Source of the DNA: SFTJ01 sp045613305
GTDB taxonomy: Bacteria > Bacteroidota > Bacteroidia > Bacteroidales > Muribaculaceae
Length of the DNA stretch: 39,132 nucleotides
Direction: 5' to 3'
NCBI GenBank assembly: GCA_045613305.1
Contig: JAZLAU010000032.1
Location: 1-39,132 of the forward strand
A model generated the notes under the pieces. That model was not told the DNA's origin and did no database searches. It was given only the letters and a program-made list of their open reading frames with translations. Positions 15,182 through 24,187 of this stretch are shown here, piece after piece. Position numbers and translations under genes: made by a program. Numbering within the stretch: position 1 is the first letter of the stretch; each line of letters starts with the position of its first letter.

Positions 15182-17248
15182 ATGATAAGAAAAACAATCG
15201 TTACACTGATATTGTCGGCTATAGTGGGACTCAATGCTATGGCGGCCAATGACGTGGTGCTTTTGCCAATGCCGAAGCACGTAGAATGGCAAAAGGGCAG
15301 TTTTAAGATGCCCAAAATGCTGCAATGGTACACTAACGTGTCAGACGAAATGCAGAAATCGGCCCTTGCCGATGCTGTTAGTTTGTTGAGCAAAAGCAGC
15401 GAACCGGTGTTGCTAACAAAGGAAGTTAAGAAGGGCAGCGCAAGTTTGCGTTTGTTGCTTGTTGACGATGCCACACAGTTTGCCGACGCCGAAGCATATA
15501 GCCTAAAGGTTAGCAAAAAGCGCATTGAGATAAAGGGACGCACAGCAGCGGCGCTATACCGAGGCTTGCAAACCTTGCATCAGTTGGCAGCCGAAGGCGA
15601 AGCGTTGAGTGCAGTAGAGATTAGCGACAGCCCACGTTATGGAGAGCGCGGCGTGATGCTTGATGTTTCGCGTCACTTCTTCTCAAAAGAGTTTATCAAG
15701 AAGCAAATCCGTCAAATTGCCACATTGAAGATGAATCGTTTGCACATTCACCTCACCGACGGAGCCGGATGGCGTGTAGAGATTAAGAAGTATCCACGAC
15801 TAACCCAATTGGCAGCATGGCGCAAGGGAAGCACTTGGAAAGAATGGTGGCAACAAAACGGCGCACAATATGTGGAACAAGGCACACCTGGCGCATATGG
15901 AGGCTATTATACCCAAGACGACATAAAGGAACTTGTGGCATATGCTAAGCAGCACTTCATCACCTTGGTGCCTGAAGTGGAAATGCCAGCGCACAGCGAA
16001 GAAACCTTGGTGGCATATCCTGAACTATCGTGCACTGGAGTGCCATATGAAAGTTCTGACTTCTGCCCGGGTAATGAGGACGTTTACACCTTCTGGCGCA
16101 ATGTGTTGAGCGAGGTGGTGGAATTGTTCCCAGGCACAGAGGTGCACATGGGTGGCGATGAAGCAACTAAAAAAGCATGGCACACGTGCGAAAAGTGCCA
16201 AGCCACTATGAAGAAGCACAACCTTGCCGATGTTAACGAATTGCAAAGTTATTTTGCACAGCGCATCAGCGATATAGCCCACGAATTGGGAACTACCATC
16301 GTAGGCTGGGATGACCTTATGATAGGCGGCGGAGCACCAAAGGGTTCAACAGTGCAGATATGGGGCGATGTTAGCAAGGCTCAAAAGGCAGTAGCAGATG
16401 GCCACCCAGTGATATTGTCGCCAGGCAACTATCTGTATCTCGATAAATATCAAGACTGCCCAACTACCCAACCCGAAGCCATAGGCGGATATTTGCCGCT
16501 TGAGGGCGTGTATGAGTTTGGCGAAGTGCTCGACACAATTCAATTTGCCGACCCAGCCAAGGTGCGAGGCGTAGAAGCCTGCTTGTGGGTGGAATATATC
16601 CCAACCGAACAACGAGTTGAAGAAATGCTTTATCCACGATTGTATGCGTTGAGCGAAGTGGGTTGGGGCACACGCACCAATGCCGAAGACTTCCGCCAAC
16701 GTGCGCAGGTTATTAACGACAGAGTGAAAGCGGCAGGCTATTCAACATTCAATTTGCTGACCGAAACTGGCCAACGCCCAGAGTTTAAGGAAAAGGTTGA
16801 GGCTTTGTCGGTAGGCAAGCCAGTGAAATATAACATTCGTTATAGCAACAGTTACACCGCAGGCGGCGACGGAGCACTTACCGACGGTGTGAGAGGCGGT
16901 TGGACATATTCAGACCGTCGTTGGCAAGGCTTTATCGATAAAGACCGCATGGATGTGGTTATCGACTTGCAAAAGACCGAAAAAATAAGCAGCGTAGTGG
17001 CCGACTTTATGCAAGTGGTGGGCGCTGATGTTTATACTCCTGCCATTATTGAGGTTGAAGTGTCGGACAACGGCACCGACTTCAGCAAGGTAGCCGCTGA
17101 AGAATGGAAGGTTGACAAGGGCGTGCCTTTTGGTGTGCAACGCTTTGAGTGGAAAGGCTCGGCCAATGCTCGCTATGTGCGATTGAAAGCAAACTGCAAG
17201 AGCGACATTGGAGGCTGGATTTTCACCGATGAAATTGTTGTGAAATAA
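15182..17248 (+). CDS. Secreted GH20 beta-N-acetylhexosaminidase
   Basis: Removes terminal beta-linked GlcNAc/GalNAc from host or bacterial glycans, probably in the periplasm or at the surface. A type I signal peptide (1-21, ending AMA) is followed by a GH20b-like N-terminal domain, then the TIM barrel with RGVMLDVSRHFFS (156-168), RLHIHLTDGAGWR (186-198), VPEVEMPAHSE (263-273) and the catalytic Asp-Glu pair in HMGGDEA (D326, E327). This is substrate-assisted catalysis with the acetamido group. The C-terminal 130 residues resemble a discoidin/F5-8-type carbohydrate-binding domain. At 688 aa the length fits Bacteroidetes enzymes. It is a monocistronic unit with its own -7 box and a strong terminator. 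Confidence 0.93.
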   Translation: MIRKTIVTLILSAIVGLNAMAANDVVLLPMPKHVEWQKGSFKMPKMLQWYTNVSDEMQKSALADAVSLLSKSSEPVLLTKEVKKGSASLRLLLVDDATQFADAEAYSLKVSKKRIEIKGRTAAALYRGLQTLHQLAAEGEALSAVEISDSPRYGERGVMLDVSRHFFSKEFIKKQIRQIATLKMNRLHIHLTDGAGWRVEIKKYPRLTQLAAWRKGSTWKEWWQQNGAQYVEQGTPGAYGGYYTQDDIKELVAYAKQHFITLVPEVEMPAHSEETLVAYPELSCTGVPYESSDFCPGNEDVYTFWRNVLSEVVELFPGTEVHMGGDEATKKAWHTCEKCQATMKKHNLADVNELQSYFAQRISDIAHELGTTIVGWDDLMIGGGAPKGSTVQIWGDVSKAQKAVADGHPVILSPGNYLYLDKYQDCPTTQPEAIGGYLPLEGVYEFGEVLDTIQFADPAKVRGVEACLWVEYIPTEQRVEEMLYPRLYALSEVGWGTRTNAEDFRQRAQVINDRVKAAGYSTFNLLTETGQRPEFKEKVEALSVGKPVKYNIRYSNSYTAGGDGALTDGVRGGWTYSDRRWQGFIDKDRMDVVIDLQKTEKISSVVADFMQVVGADVYTPAIIEVEVSDNGTDFSKVAAEEWKVDKGVPFGVQRFEWKGSANARYVRLKANCKSDIGGWIFTDEIVVK

Positions 17249-17285
17249 TAGGAGGGGTAACTCCCGAACCTACAAATAGCAAAAA

Positions 17286-17345
17286 ACCACTCGCTACGAT
17301 GCCTTGTGATGAGGTTGTAGCGAGTGGTTAATTATTTTTTTGAAT
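17286..17345 (+). terminator. Rho-independent terminator after the GH20 gene
   Basis: ACCACTCGCTAC (17286-17297) pairs perfectly with GTAGCGAGTGGT (17317-17328), a 12-bp stem, followed by TAATTATTTTTTT. It is a strong intrinsic terminator on the plus strand. Confidence 0.88.
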
Positions 17346-17407
17346 GCCGTTTTATGCCGTAGAAAAGAGGAAATTCACATTCTGATTTTTTGTGTTTCTA
17401 GCAGGCG

Positions 17408-18121
17408 ATGAGTGAACTTGCAGAGATGCAAAAAAGAACAGCACCTGAAACCGTCTCCGTTCAAAATGAACATCTACAAACCGTCGTCTCAAGTGCTGAT
17501 GGTGCAAAGGTACTAAAAGATATTGATTCTGCAATAACTGAGTATGAAAATGATACACAAACCAAAGAAAAAACATTCTTAGGCAACCTTGCAAAAATTC
17601 TTGGAGCCAAAAAATATGGAAGCAATAGCCAGTATGCTACTTTTGAGGCAGTGAGTGGCAAGGTATTTACTATCCGTCTTGCAAATCACAATACTAAGGT
17701 TTCGACATTTGATAACCACGAAGAGAACGAGGGTGTTAGTATTGTTGTTACTGCGCAAGAGAATAACGGTGTTACCAATGACGGAGAGGCTCATATTGTT
17801 GAGTTTTTCTACGATGCTATAAAGTTGCGCAAGGCTGATGGCAAACCTCTTGTAGAAATTCTTAAATCTATCAAGCGGACTCTTTACAGCGGAGAGTATA
17901 AGGATAACACAGGTCTTGCACAGCGAGAGGAGGTTAATATTCCAGAATTCCTGCGTACTTCGGACGGTACTGTCTATGGCTGGTCTGCGAATGGGAAAAT
18001 CTATCTTACCCCCAAGGGCATTAATCCTAACACTCCAGTTGCGTGTCAATTTAACGACTCTGCATGCTGTATTTTCCTTATTATTGCTGCAATAATCGGT
18101 TTTACTGCCGCAAGAGTTTAA
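17408..18121 (+). pseudogene. Remnant of a large polyvalent (LPD-type) mobile-element protein
   Basis: A 237-aa frame whose middle (about 55-176) looks like an LPD-type domain from the very large polyvalent proteins of Bacteroidetes conjugative elements and phages (segments SQYATFEAVSGKVFTIRLA, AHIVEFFYDAIKLRKADGK, RTLYSGEYKDNTGLAQREE). Residues 187-211 (GTVYGWSANGKIYL... NTPV) match what normally leads into a HEYTHLW zinc-peptidase motif. Here the sequence changes straight after NTPV, at about 18041, into an unrelated tail with a hydrophobic segment (220-236). The large parent is therefore reduced to a fragment. Recognition is from memory of the family. It converges with the PH-domain gene and overlaps its end by 4 bp. 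No other mobile-element genes are adjacent. Confidence 0.55.
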
Positions 18122-18546
18122 AAAAACAGGTTGTCGGCAATCTCAATGTTGGGATTAATCGCTTTGAGTTGCTTTAGGAATTCGCTTTGATGCTTAGGCG
18201 AGATGAGTATGGTTTTATTGCGGCCATACTTTATTGCAATACGCTTCAGCGATATGGCTGGCGCGCTAAGAAGGCTGTTAGAACGCATTATGCTTTTAAT
18301 CGACATGATGTCGATTCGTTCGTTAACCAGCAGGCAACTTTTCACAGTAAGAGTGTTGCCGTTTATGGTGTAATAGGTGCTGAAGTAAACGCCAATCATG
18401 ATTGGCACAAAAGAAAATCCCGATAAAAGGGCTGCCACCATGTCCTCACTATTGGAGTCATAATAGAACACAGGCGCAATGCTGATGAGAAAGCAAGCAG
18501 CAATAAAAATCGATAAAGATATGCTTACCCGAGAATAATATTTCAT
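18118..18546 (-). CDS. Small membrane protein with bacterial PH-like domain
   Basis: A 142-aa protein with two N-terminal transmembrane segments (about 8-28 and 39-60), followed by a compact beta-rich domain (about 62-140) resembling bacterial PH (bPH) domains. Segments are YYTINGNTLTVKSCL, ISLKRIAIKYG and an amphipathic C-terminal helix SEFLKQLKAINP. Its start overlaps the stop of the GH78 gene by 4 bp, so it is translated from the same mRNA as the two glycosidases. A link between a PH membrane protein and sugar cleavage is not obvious, and it may simply be a downstream passenger. Function unknown. Confidence 0.7.
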   Translation of the reverse strand: MKYYSRVSISLSIFIAACFLISIAPVFYYDSNSEDMVAALLSGFSFVPIMIGVYFSTYYTINGNTLTVKSCLLVNERIDIMSIKSIMRSNSLLSAPAISLKRIAIKYGRNKTILISPKHQSEFLKQLKAINPNIEIADNLFF

Positions 18547-21176
18547 TTTGTGTGGTTGCTAATGGTGAAAGTGTGAGTTCCAGACCCAACGCGAGTGTAA
18601 ACGTCGCCGGCTATGATTGACGCAGTGGCTCCTACAGGGATTGTAACCGTTAATATAATGTTGTTGCCGTCGCGGTGCCATTCAGACTTGAGTGGGCCCA
18701 AAACCGAATTGTAGTGACCTTCTACGAATTGCAGGTCGTTGATGAAATAAGGCTTTATTTCGATGTGCTTAAAGCCGGGTTCCACACAGTTGATGCCAGC
18801 CAAAGTGTTTTGCATCCAAGCAATCACGTCGCCCATAAATACATGGTCGAGCGAAGCATCGCGGAATTCAGGGCTAAGAGTCCAAGTTTCGGCCAAAGTA
18901 GTGTAGCCCATAGTTTCAACCCAGTATCCCCACGAAGGTGCTTCGGTTTTAGTAATCATCTTATAAGCATCGTCGATGTAGCCATATTTTGTTAGCATAG
19001 CAGGCACAGTTTTGCTGCCTAATAGACCGAAGTTAAGGAAATAATCGTTGTCCTTCACTATTTGGTGCAAGCGCTGAGCCACAGCCTGTTCTTTTTCGGG
19101 AGGAACGATTCCCATGTAGAGAGCAATTGCTTGTGCAGTTTGGGTGCCTTCGGCATAGGTGTTGGTATCAGCATTAAAGAATTTGCTATTGATGTTGTTT
19201 TTCAAAATAGTGGCCTTATTGACAAACCAAGTCTTGTCTTTGTCAAGCAATTCGGCAAAACGAGCCATCAGCAAACAGTTGTTGTAGTAGAAAAGCGTAG
19301 AAGTGAATTCGTTGCTTGTTTGGTCCTTCCAGAACACCCAGTCGCCAAGCCCGAAGTTAAGGAATCCGCCTTCCTTTTCCCAATTGTGGAGGCATTCCAT
19401 GTGTCGCAACATGGTTGGATAAAGCGCTTCGATGCAGCGAGTGTCGCCGTAATATTGGTAAATAAGGTTCGGAATTATTAAAAGAGCAGCGTCCCACACC
19501 GGGCCGGGTTCGGTTCCGAATCCCCAGTCGTAGGCAGGCACGATGCCCGAAATATCGCCATTTTCGCGTTGATTGTCAATGAAGTCGTTCATCCACTTTT
19601 CGTAGAATTTTATGCCGTCGTAGTTAAGCAAACCAAGGTCGGCCGAAATCCACGCATCGCAAGTCCAACCATTTTTTTCGCGTTGAGGGCAATCGGTAGG
19701 AATGCTGTGTGCATTGTTGATATAACTCAAGCAAGTGGCACGATATATCTTGTTGAGCAATTCGTTAGAGCAGTGGAACGAACCAACAGGGCTTAGGTTG
19801 GTGTGAATGTGCAGGCCAGTGAGGTCATCGGCCGAAAGGCTATAGGGCTGCGAACATTCCACTTGCACATATCTGAATCCGTGGTAGGTGAATTGAGGTG
19901 TGAACGATGTTTGAGCGTTGCCGTGAGCAGTGAATTCGTCGCATTGAAACACTTCGCCTGGTTTTTCGGGGCGATAGTATACGTCGATGTTGCCTTGTTG
20001 CAGAGTGCCGTCGTCCTTAAGCAGTTCGCCGTGGCGAAGCGTAAATTTAATTCCGTCGGCATTTTTAACAGTTAGTCGGCAAAGGCCTGCAATGTTTTTG
20101 CCCATGTCGAAGACAAAAATGCGGTTGTCGATGTTTTTGAGCAACACCGGTTTAAGTTCGTCGTTAATTTGAATGGCCGGCATAGTTTGCGCCTCGATTA
20201 TAGGCGCTGGAGCCGGTGTAACAACCGCCTTTTGCCAGTTAGAGTCGTCGAAATCGGCCAATTTCCAACCCTTTATGTCAAGAGAGGCATCGAAGCGGTC
20301 GCCGCTGTAGATGTTGTTATAGGTGTAAGGTCCGGTGGCAGTGGTCCACGAGCCGTCGGAAATTAATGTTTGAGACGAACCATCGTTGTAGGTTATTAGC
20401 AATTGGCAAAGCAGAGCCGGGCGTTTGCGCCAAGTGGCTTTTTCGAAGTTCCACACAGCACGGCTTTGGCAGTTGGCAAATCCGTTTCCGAGCACAGCGC
20501 CAATGGCATTGTTGCCGCGCTTTAGGAGTTTGGTGACATCGTGTGTCACATAAAGGTTTCGACAGTCGTAGGCGGTGAATCCAGGGTCGAGGAAGTTTTG
20601 GCCAACGCGCTTTCCGTTGATAAACATTTCATAGTAGCCGGTGGCGCTAACGTAAAGTCGAGCGCTGGCTATTTTTTTATCAATGGAGAACGCTTTTCGT
20701 AACATAGGAGCTTCTTCCACTTCCTTGTCGCGACCGTCGGAAATCCATTTTGCCGACCATTGCGAGGGATTGATGATTGCGGTCTCAAAAACACCAATCG
20801 GCGACACGAATTTGTCGCCGTCGGTGTTTGTAATTGTTACTCTCCAAACATATTGAGTGCTGCTTTGCAGAGGCTTTCCGGCATACACTGCCCGAGTGTC
20901 GTCGCCATCGATTTTGCCCGACTGCCACATTAAGTCTTCACCCTTTTTTAGGGCTTTTTCGCTTGTGGCAACTTCTATAGAGTAGGAAGCCTGAGTGAAA
21001 CCATTGTCGGCATTTGTTATGCTCCAAGTGAATCGAGGTGCTTTTGTGTCGATGCCGAGTGGCTGTTCTAAATATTCGCAACGGGTGTTGATGGTGGCTT
21101 TAGCCTTCTTGGCGCTTGCCGAGAAGCAAGCACCAAGAGAAAGCAATAGAGCACAAAATAAGTTTAGGAGACGCAT
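18543..21176 (-). CDS. GH78 alpha-L-rhamnosidase, exported
   Basis: An 877-aa enzyme predicted to release alpha-L-rhamnose from plant glycans or glycosides. The N-terminal signal contains LGAC (Cys17), so it may be a lipoprotein. An N-terminal Ig-like region (CEYLEQPLGIDTKAPRFTW) is typical of GH78. Beta-sandwich domains follow, then the (alpha/alpha)6 barrel with SIPTDCPQREKNGWTCDA around residue 490, which holds the acidic residues used for catalysis and rhamnose binding. A C-terminal beta domain closes the protein. The usual GWTGDA is GWTCDA here, a substitution that need not affect activity. It follows the GH125 gene by 7 nt. Length and domain order are those of complete family members. 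Confidence 0.92.
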   Translation of the reverse strand: MRLLNLFCALLLSLGACFSASAKKAKATINTRCEYLEQPLGIDTKAPRFTWSITNADNGFTQASYSIEVATSEKALKKGEDLMWQSGKIDGDDTRAVYAGKPLQSSTQYVWRVTITNTDGDKFVSPIGVFETAIINPSQWSAKWISDGRDKEVEEAPMLRKAFSIDKKIASARLYVSATGYYEMFINGKRVGQNFLDPGFTAYDCRNLYVTHDVTKLLKRGNNAIGAVLGNGFANCQSRAVWNFEKATWRKRPALLCQLLITYNDGSSQTLISDGSWTTATGPYTYNNIYSGDRFDASLDIKGWKLADFDDSNWQKAVVTPAPAPIIEAQTMPAIQINDELKPVLLKNIDNRIFVFDMGKNIAGLCRLTVKNADGIKFTLRHGELLKDDGTLQQGNIDVYYRPEKPGEVFQCDEFTAHGNAQTSFTPQFTYHGFRYVQVECSQPYSLSADDLTGLHIHTNLSPVGSFHCSNELLNKIYRATCLSYINNAHSIPTDCPQREKNGWTCDAWISADLGLLNYDGIKFYEKWMNDFIDNQRENGDISGIVPAYDWGFGTEPGPVWDAALLIIPNLIYQYYGDTRCIEALYPTMLRHMECLHNWEKEGGFLNFGLGDWVFWKDQTSNEFTSTLFYYNNCLLMARFAELLDKDKTWFVNKATILKNNINSKFFNADTNTYAEGTQTAQAIALYMGIVPPEKEQAVAQRLHQIVKDNDYFLNFGLLGSKTVPAMLTKYGYIDDAYKMITKTEAPSWGYWVETMGYTTLAETWTLSPEFRDASLDHVFMGDVIAWMQNTLAGINCVEPGFKHIEIKPYFINDLQFVEGHYNSVLGPLKSEWHRDGNNIILTVTIPVGATASIIAGDVYTRVGSGTHTFTISNHTK

Positions 21177-21183
21177 AATAATC

Positions 21184-22674
21184 TTACTTAATGCTGTTTA
21201 GAAGGTCAACCTTTCCTTCGTTAACAAGTTTCAAAATCAATTCGCCGAAAAGAGTGTTTTGCCAAGCAAACCAGTCGCGAGTGTAGTTAGTGCAGTCGTT
21301 AACGTTGAAAGATTCGTGAATGAACCCCTTTTCAGCATCGGTGTTAACCAACATAGTGATGCATTCCTTAATTTCTTCGTCCTTTTGGCTGGTGAAAGTC
21401 TTCATCATGATGCTCATAGGCCAAGCCATGTCGTAACCGATGTGAGGACCGCCAATGCCTTCGCCGTCCTTACCGCGGAAGAAGTAAGGGTTGCTGTCGC
21501 TCCACACAAAGCGGCGAGTGTTTTGGTAGATAGGGTCGTTAACGTCAACATCGCCTAAATAAGCCATAGCAAGAAGGCTTGGCACGTTAGCGTCGTCCAT
21601 CAAGTGGTAGTTGCCGAAACCGTCAACTTCGAAAGCGTAGATGGTGCCAAATTTTGGGTGGTTGTAAGTAGCATATTTTTTCAAAGCCACTTCCACTTCG
21701 TTAGCCAAGTCGGTGCAAGCGCTTGCCAAGTCGGCACGCTTGTTAACTTCGTTAAGAATCTTTGCAGCCTTGCGAAGGCTTGTAACAGCAAAGAAGTTAG
21801 CAGGAATTAAGTATTGGAAAGTGGTAGCGTCGTCAGAAGGACGGAAGCAAGACACGATAAGTCCGCATCCGCTCACAGGAGCGCCCCATCCGGCGTTACA
21901 CATTGTGTCGAGTTGTCGGTCGGTAACACGAGTGAACTTGTAAGGACCCTTGTTGCCGTGCTTGCGTTGTTGTTCCTTAAAAGTCTTAAGGATGTTGCCG
22001 ATAGCCTTTAGCCATTCTTCGTCGAAGATTGAAGCATCGCCGGTTTTTAGCCAATATTCATAAGCCAAACGGATAGGATAGCAAAGAGAGTCGATTTCAT
22101 ATTTGCGTTCGTGCACTTCGAGTTTCATGTCGGTGCCGTCTTTTTGCCACTCTCCACCAGTAGGGCCATCGTTAAATGCATTTGCATAAGGGTCGATGTT
22201 GATAAGTTTGAATTGTTGGCGAATAGTGCCTTCAACCATATCCTTTAGGTGAGCATCTTCGTTGGCAAGTTGCACATAAGGCCAAACTTGCGCGCCCGAG
22301 TCGCGTAGCCACATGGCGTGAATGTCGCCAGTGTAAACAAATGTTTCGTTCTTGCCGTCTTTGTCTTTACGGAAGTGAACTGTGGTGTCGATAGTGTTAG
22401 GGAAACAGTTTTCGAACATCCATGCAAGTTTAGGGTTAGTAAGAAGTCCCTTAACGCGCACAATTTGTTTTTCTACTGCTTCTGACACAAACAAGCGGTC
22501 TTTAACTGCCGGACGATTGGTCTTTTTGTAGTTTGCTTTTGCTACTTTAGCCTTAGCAGCAGCAACACTCACGCTGTAGAGTGCGGTGTTGTCGCTAACA
22601 CATTCGTTGCTGGCGTTGGCTGTGCCGCATGCGGCAATTACCATAGCACCGGTAAGTAATGCAATTTTCTTCAT
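21184..22674 (-). CDS. GH125 exo-alpha-mannosidase (DUF1237), exported
   Basis: A 496-aa glycosidase of family GH125, whose characterised members are inverting exo-alpha-1,6-mannosidases acting on N-glycan-type mannosides. The signal peptide contains IAAC (Cys16), compatible with a lipoprotein, or is cut after TANA. Recognisable segments are TGDIHAMWLRDSGAQVWPY (about 114-132), NAFNDGPTGGEWQKD, ERKYEIDSLCYPIRLAYEYW, and near the C-terminus GGPHIGYDMAWPMSIMM and CTNYTRDWFAWQNTLFGE. It is the first gene of a three-gene minus-strand operon with GH78 and the PH-domain protein. The -7 box TATATTTG lies about 80 bp upstream. No SusC/SusD pair accompanies it in the window. Confidence 0.93.
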   Translation of the reverse strand: MKKIALLTGAMVIAACGTANASNECVSDNTALYSVSVAAAKAKVAKANYKKTNRPAVKDRLFVSEAVEKQIVRVKGLLTNPKLAWMFENCFPNTIDTTVHFRKDKDGKNETFVYTGDIHAMWLRDSGAQVWPYVQLANEDAHLKDMVEGTIRQQFKLINIDPYANAFNDGPTGGEWQKDGTDMKLEVHERKYEIDSLCYPIRLAYEYWLKTGDASIFDEEWLKAIGNILKTFKEQQRKHGNKGPYKFTRVTDRQLDTMCNAGWGAPVSGCGLIVSCFRPSDDATTFQYLIPANFFAVTSLRKAAKILNEVNKRADLASACTDLANEVEVALKKYATYNHPKFGTIYAFEVDGFGNYHLMDDANVPSLLAMAYLGDVDVNDPIYQNTRRFVWSDSNPYFFRGKDGEGIGGPHIGYDMAWPMSIMMKTFTSQKDEEIKECITMLVNTDAEKGFIHESFNVNDCTNYTRDWFAWQNTLFGELILKLVNEGKVDLLNSIK

Positions 22675-22753
22675 GTGTTGTGATTGTTTGATTTGTTTGT
22701 ATGTTTATAATTAATTGATTTCGGTTTAGACGTTTATCTTTCAGACAACTACA

Positions 22754-22761
22754 CAAATATA
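22754..22761 (-). promoter_or_regulatory. -7 box for the GH125-GH78-PH operon
   Basis: Read on the minus strand it is TATATTTG, an exact TAnnTTTG match, giving a leader of about 75 nt. The -33 region is T-rich without a clear TTTG. Confidence 0.45.
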
Positions 22762-22965
22762 CGATTATTTCTTCATAATTAAAAAAACTTCATCGGTGAG
22801 CATCTGCCCGTAATCGCTGTTAGCGGTGCATGAGTTGATAAAAAAGAGATGTATTCAGATTCTGATTCATAAAAACACATACACTGCAAAGGTTGGTTGT
22901 ACAAAAATAATAAAAACTATTGAATAACTATTACATAATATATATAAAGCAAATATAGAGGTTGC

Positions 22966-23021
22966 AACATTGCAAAAAAAACGAAGCCGGTTTTAAAGTG
23001 TTTTATTGTAACATTGCAAAA
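22966..23021. repeat. 12-bp direct repeat AACATTGCAAAA
   Basis: Identical AACATTGCAAAA copies at 22966-22977 and 23010-23021, 44 bp apart (about four helical turns), both followed by A-rich or T-rich sequence. The spacing suits two sites for one regulator on the same DNA face. There is no direct evidence of function. Confidence 0.35.
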
Positions 23022-23118
23022 TGCTTTGAACGGCCTCGGCCAATGTGTAATTTTGAACTGTCGGTAAAAAATGAATAGTATTTAAAAAAATATATATAAC
23101 TTTAAACACAAAACTATT

Positions 23119-23439
23119 ATGTTAATCACAACAACATCAACACTTCAAGACAAGCGAATAGTTCGTTATTTGGGCATTGTGTCGGGCGAAACCATTATTG
23201 GCGCCAATGTGTTCCGCGATTTTCTTGCAGGTATGCGCGACTTTTTTGGTGGCCGTAGCGGCTCCTATGAAGAGGTGCTTCGCAAGGCTAAGGCAACAGC
23301 CCTTGAGGAGATGCAGCAGCAAGCCAAGCAAATGGGTGCTAATGCCATCATTGGAGTGGATTTAGACTATGAAACTGTGGGCGAACGTGGCGGTATGCTA
23401 ATGGTTACTGCAGCCGGTACGGCAGTGGTCATAGAGTAA
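23119..23439 (+). CDS. YbjQ family (DUF74 / PF01906) protein
   Basis: A 106-aa cytoplasmic protein with the family layout: an N-terminal strand (TTTSTLQDKRIVRYLGIVSGE), a central FRDFLAGMRDFFGGRSGSYEE, a long helix with ALEEMQQQAKQMGANAIIGVDLDYE, and a closing beta-hairpin (GMLMVTAAGTAVVIE). The family was named a putative heavy-metal-binding domain, but its role is unproven. The length is that of the complete domain. The following lipoprotein gene begins 38 nt later and may be co-transcribed. Confidence 0.92.
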   Translation: MLITTTSTLQDKRIVRYLGIVSGETIIGANVFRDFLAGMRDFFGGRSGSYEEVLRKAKATALEEMQQQAKQMGANAIIGVDLDYETVGERGGMLMVTAAGTAVVIE

Positions 23440-23477
23440 AAAAATATGAACAACAGAAACTTTAAAAACTAAAAATT

Positions 23478-23957
23478 ATGAAAAAGATTATTTTGATGTT
23501 TGTTGCTACAATTTTGATGCTTGGTAGCAGCAGCTGTAAGGAAAACTACTCAAATGGCGAGAAAGTGGGCAACTTGATAGAATTCACCCAAAAAGGGGTA
23601 ATATGGGATTCGTGGGAAGGCCGCATGAATATGACTCAAACAGGTATGAACACCAGCGGCGCTCCGTTTTCGTTTAGTTTCGACAACGACCGCGACGACC
23701 AGGATTCGCTCATCAATCTGATGAAGCAGGCTCAAGTGGAGGGTTGGAAACTAAAGGTGCGTTACCATGAAGTTTGGGGCTTTAAGAACGTGTTTTACAA
23801 TCGTGGCGAAACCGATTATTTCATTGAAGACGTAACTGTTCTTGACAAAGATTTTGCTAACCCGTTGCGTAATTTAGGCGTAAATGGCGGCGGAAAGGTG
23901 GTCGACACAATATGGGTAGTAGTCGACAAGGCTGAAATCTTGAAAAATCAGAAATAA
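23478..23957 (+). CDS. Small putative lipoprotein
   Basis: A 159-aa protein with a lipoprotein signal: MKKIILMFVATILMLGSSSC, with the lipid-bearing Cys at residue 20. The mature part (KENYSNGEKVGNLIEFTQKG onward) is beta-rich and contains the hydrophilic stretch SFDNDRDDQDS and aromatic-rich segments (WKLKVRYHEVWGF). No catalytic motif is visible, and I cannot assign a family with confidence. It lies 38 nt behind the YbjQ gene in the same direction. Confidence 0.65.
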   Translation: MKKIILMFVATILMLGSSSCKENYSNGEKVGNLIEFTQKGVIWDSWEGRMNMTQTGMNTSGAPFSFSFDNDRDDQDSLINLMKQAQVEGWKLKVRYHEVWGFKNVFYNRGETDYFIEDVTVLDKDFANPLRNLGVNGGGKVVDTIWVVVDKAEILKNQK

Positions 23958-24009
23958 GCGACGCTGTAGTGTAGGATTGAAATATTTGAAACTTTACAAA
24001 TAGCAATGT

Positions 24010-24075
24010 ATGAATGAATTAAATGTGGTATTGACGGCGTTGATGGCGTTTCTTATGATTCTGCTAATTTTATAG
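24010..24075 (+). CDS. Possible 21-aa hydrophobic membrane microprotein
   Basis: ATG to TAG frame encoding MNELNVVLTALMAFLMILLI plus a final L: three polar residues at the front, then a single strongly hydrophobic helix. It follows the small lipoprotein gene by 52 nt. No clear ribosome binding site is seen, though many Bacteroidetes genes lack one. It could equally be a chance frame in T-rich sequence. Confidence 0.25.
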   Translation: MNELNVVLTALMAFLMILLIL

Positions 24076-24120
24076 CCTTAGTGTAAAGGGGAAAAATGCA
24101 CGTCTACTAATACCAAAATA

Positions 24121-24152
24121 AACAGCGGGAGGGCAAAAGCTCTCCCGCTGTT
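24121..24152. terminator. Bidirectional hairpin terminator
   Basis: AACAGCGGGAG (24121-24131) pairs with CTCCCGCTGTT (24142-24152), 11 bp, around a small loop. On the minus strand it is followed by TATTTTGG, so it fits best as the end of the long 34.5-24.2 kb operon. It also faces the plus-strand lipoprotein gene. Confidence 0.75.
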
Positions 24153-24187
24153 TATGGTTATGAGTGTACGCAATGCGTTGCGTGGTG

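Larger units (their letters stand above)
22675..23118. other. Divergent intergenic region between GH125 and ybjQ-like genes
   Basis: 444 bp with no gene. It holds the minus-strand -7 box for GH125 (22754-22761), a 12-bp direct repeat (22966-22977 and 23010-23021), and a weak TAACTTTA match (23097-23104) before the YbjQ gene. The size and the repeat suggest regulation of one or both genes. Confidence 0.5.
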
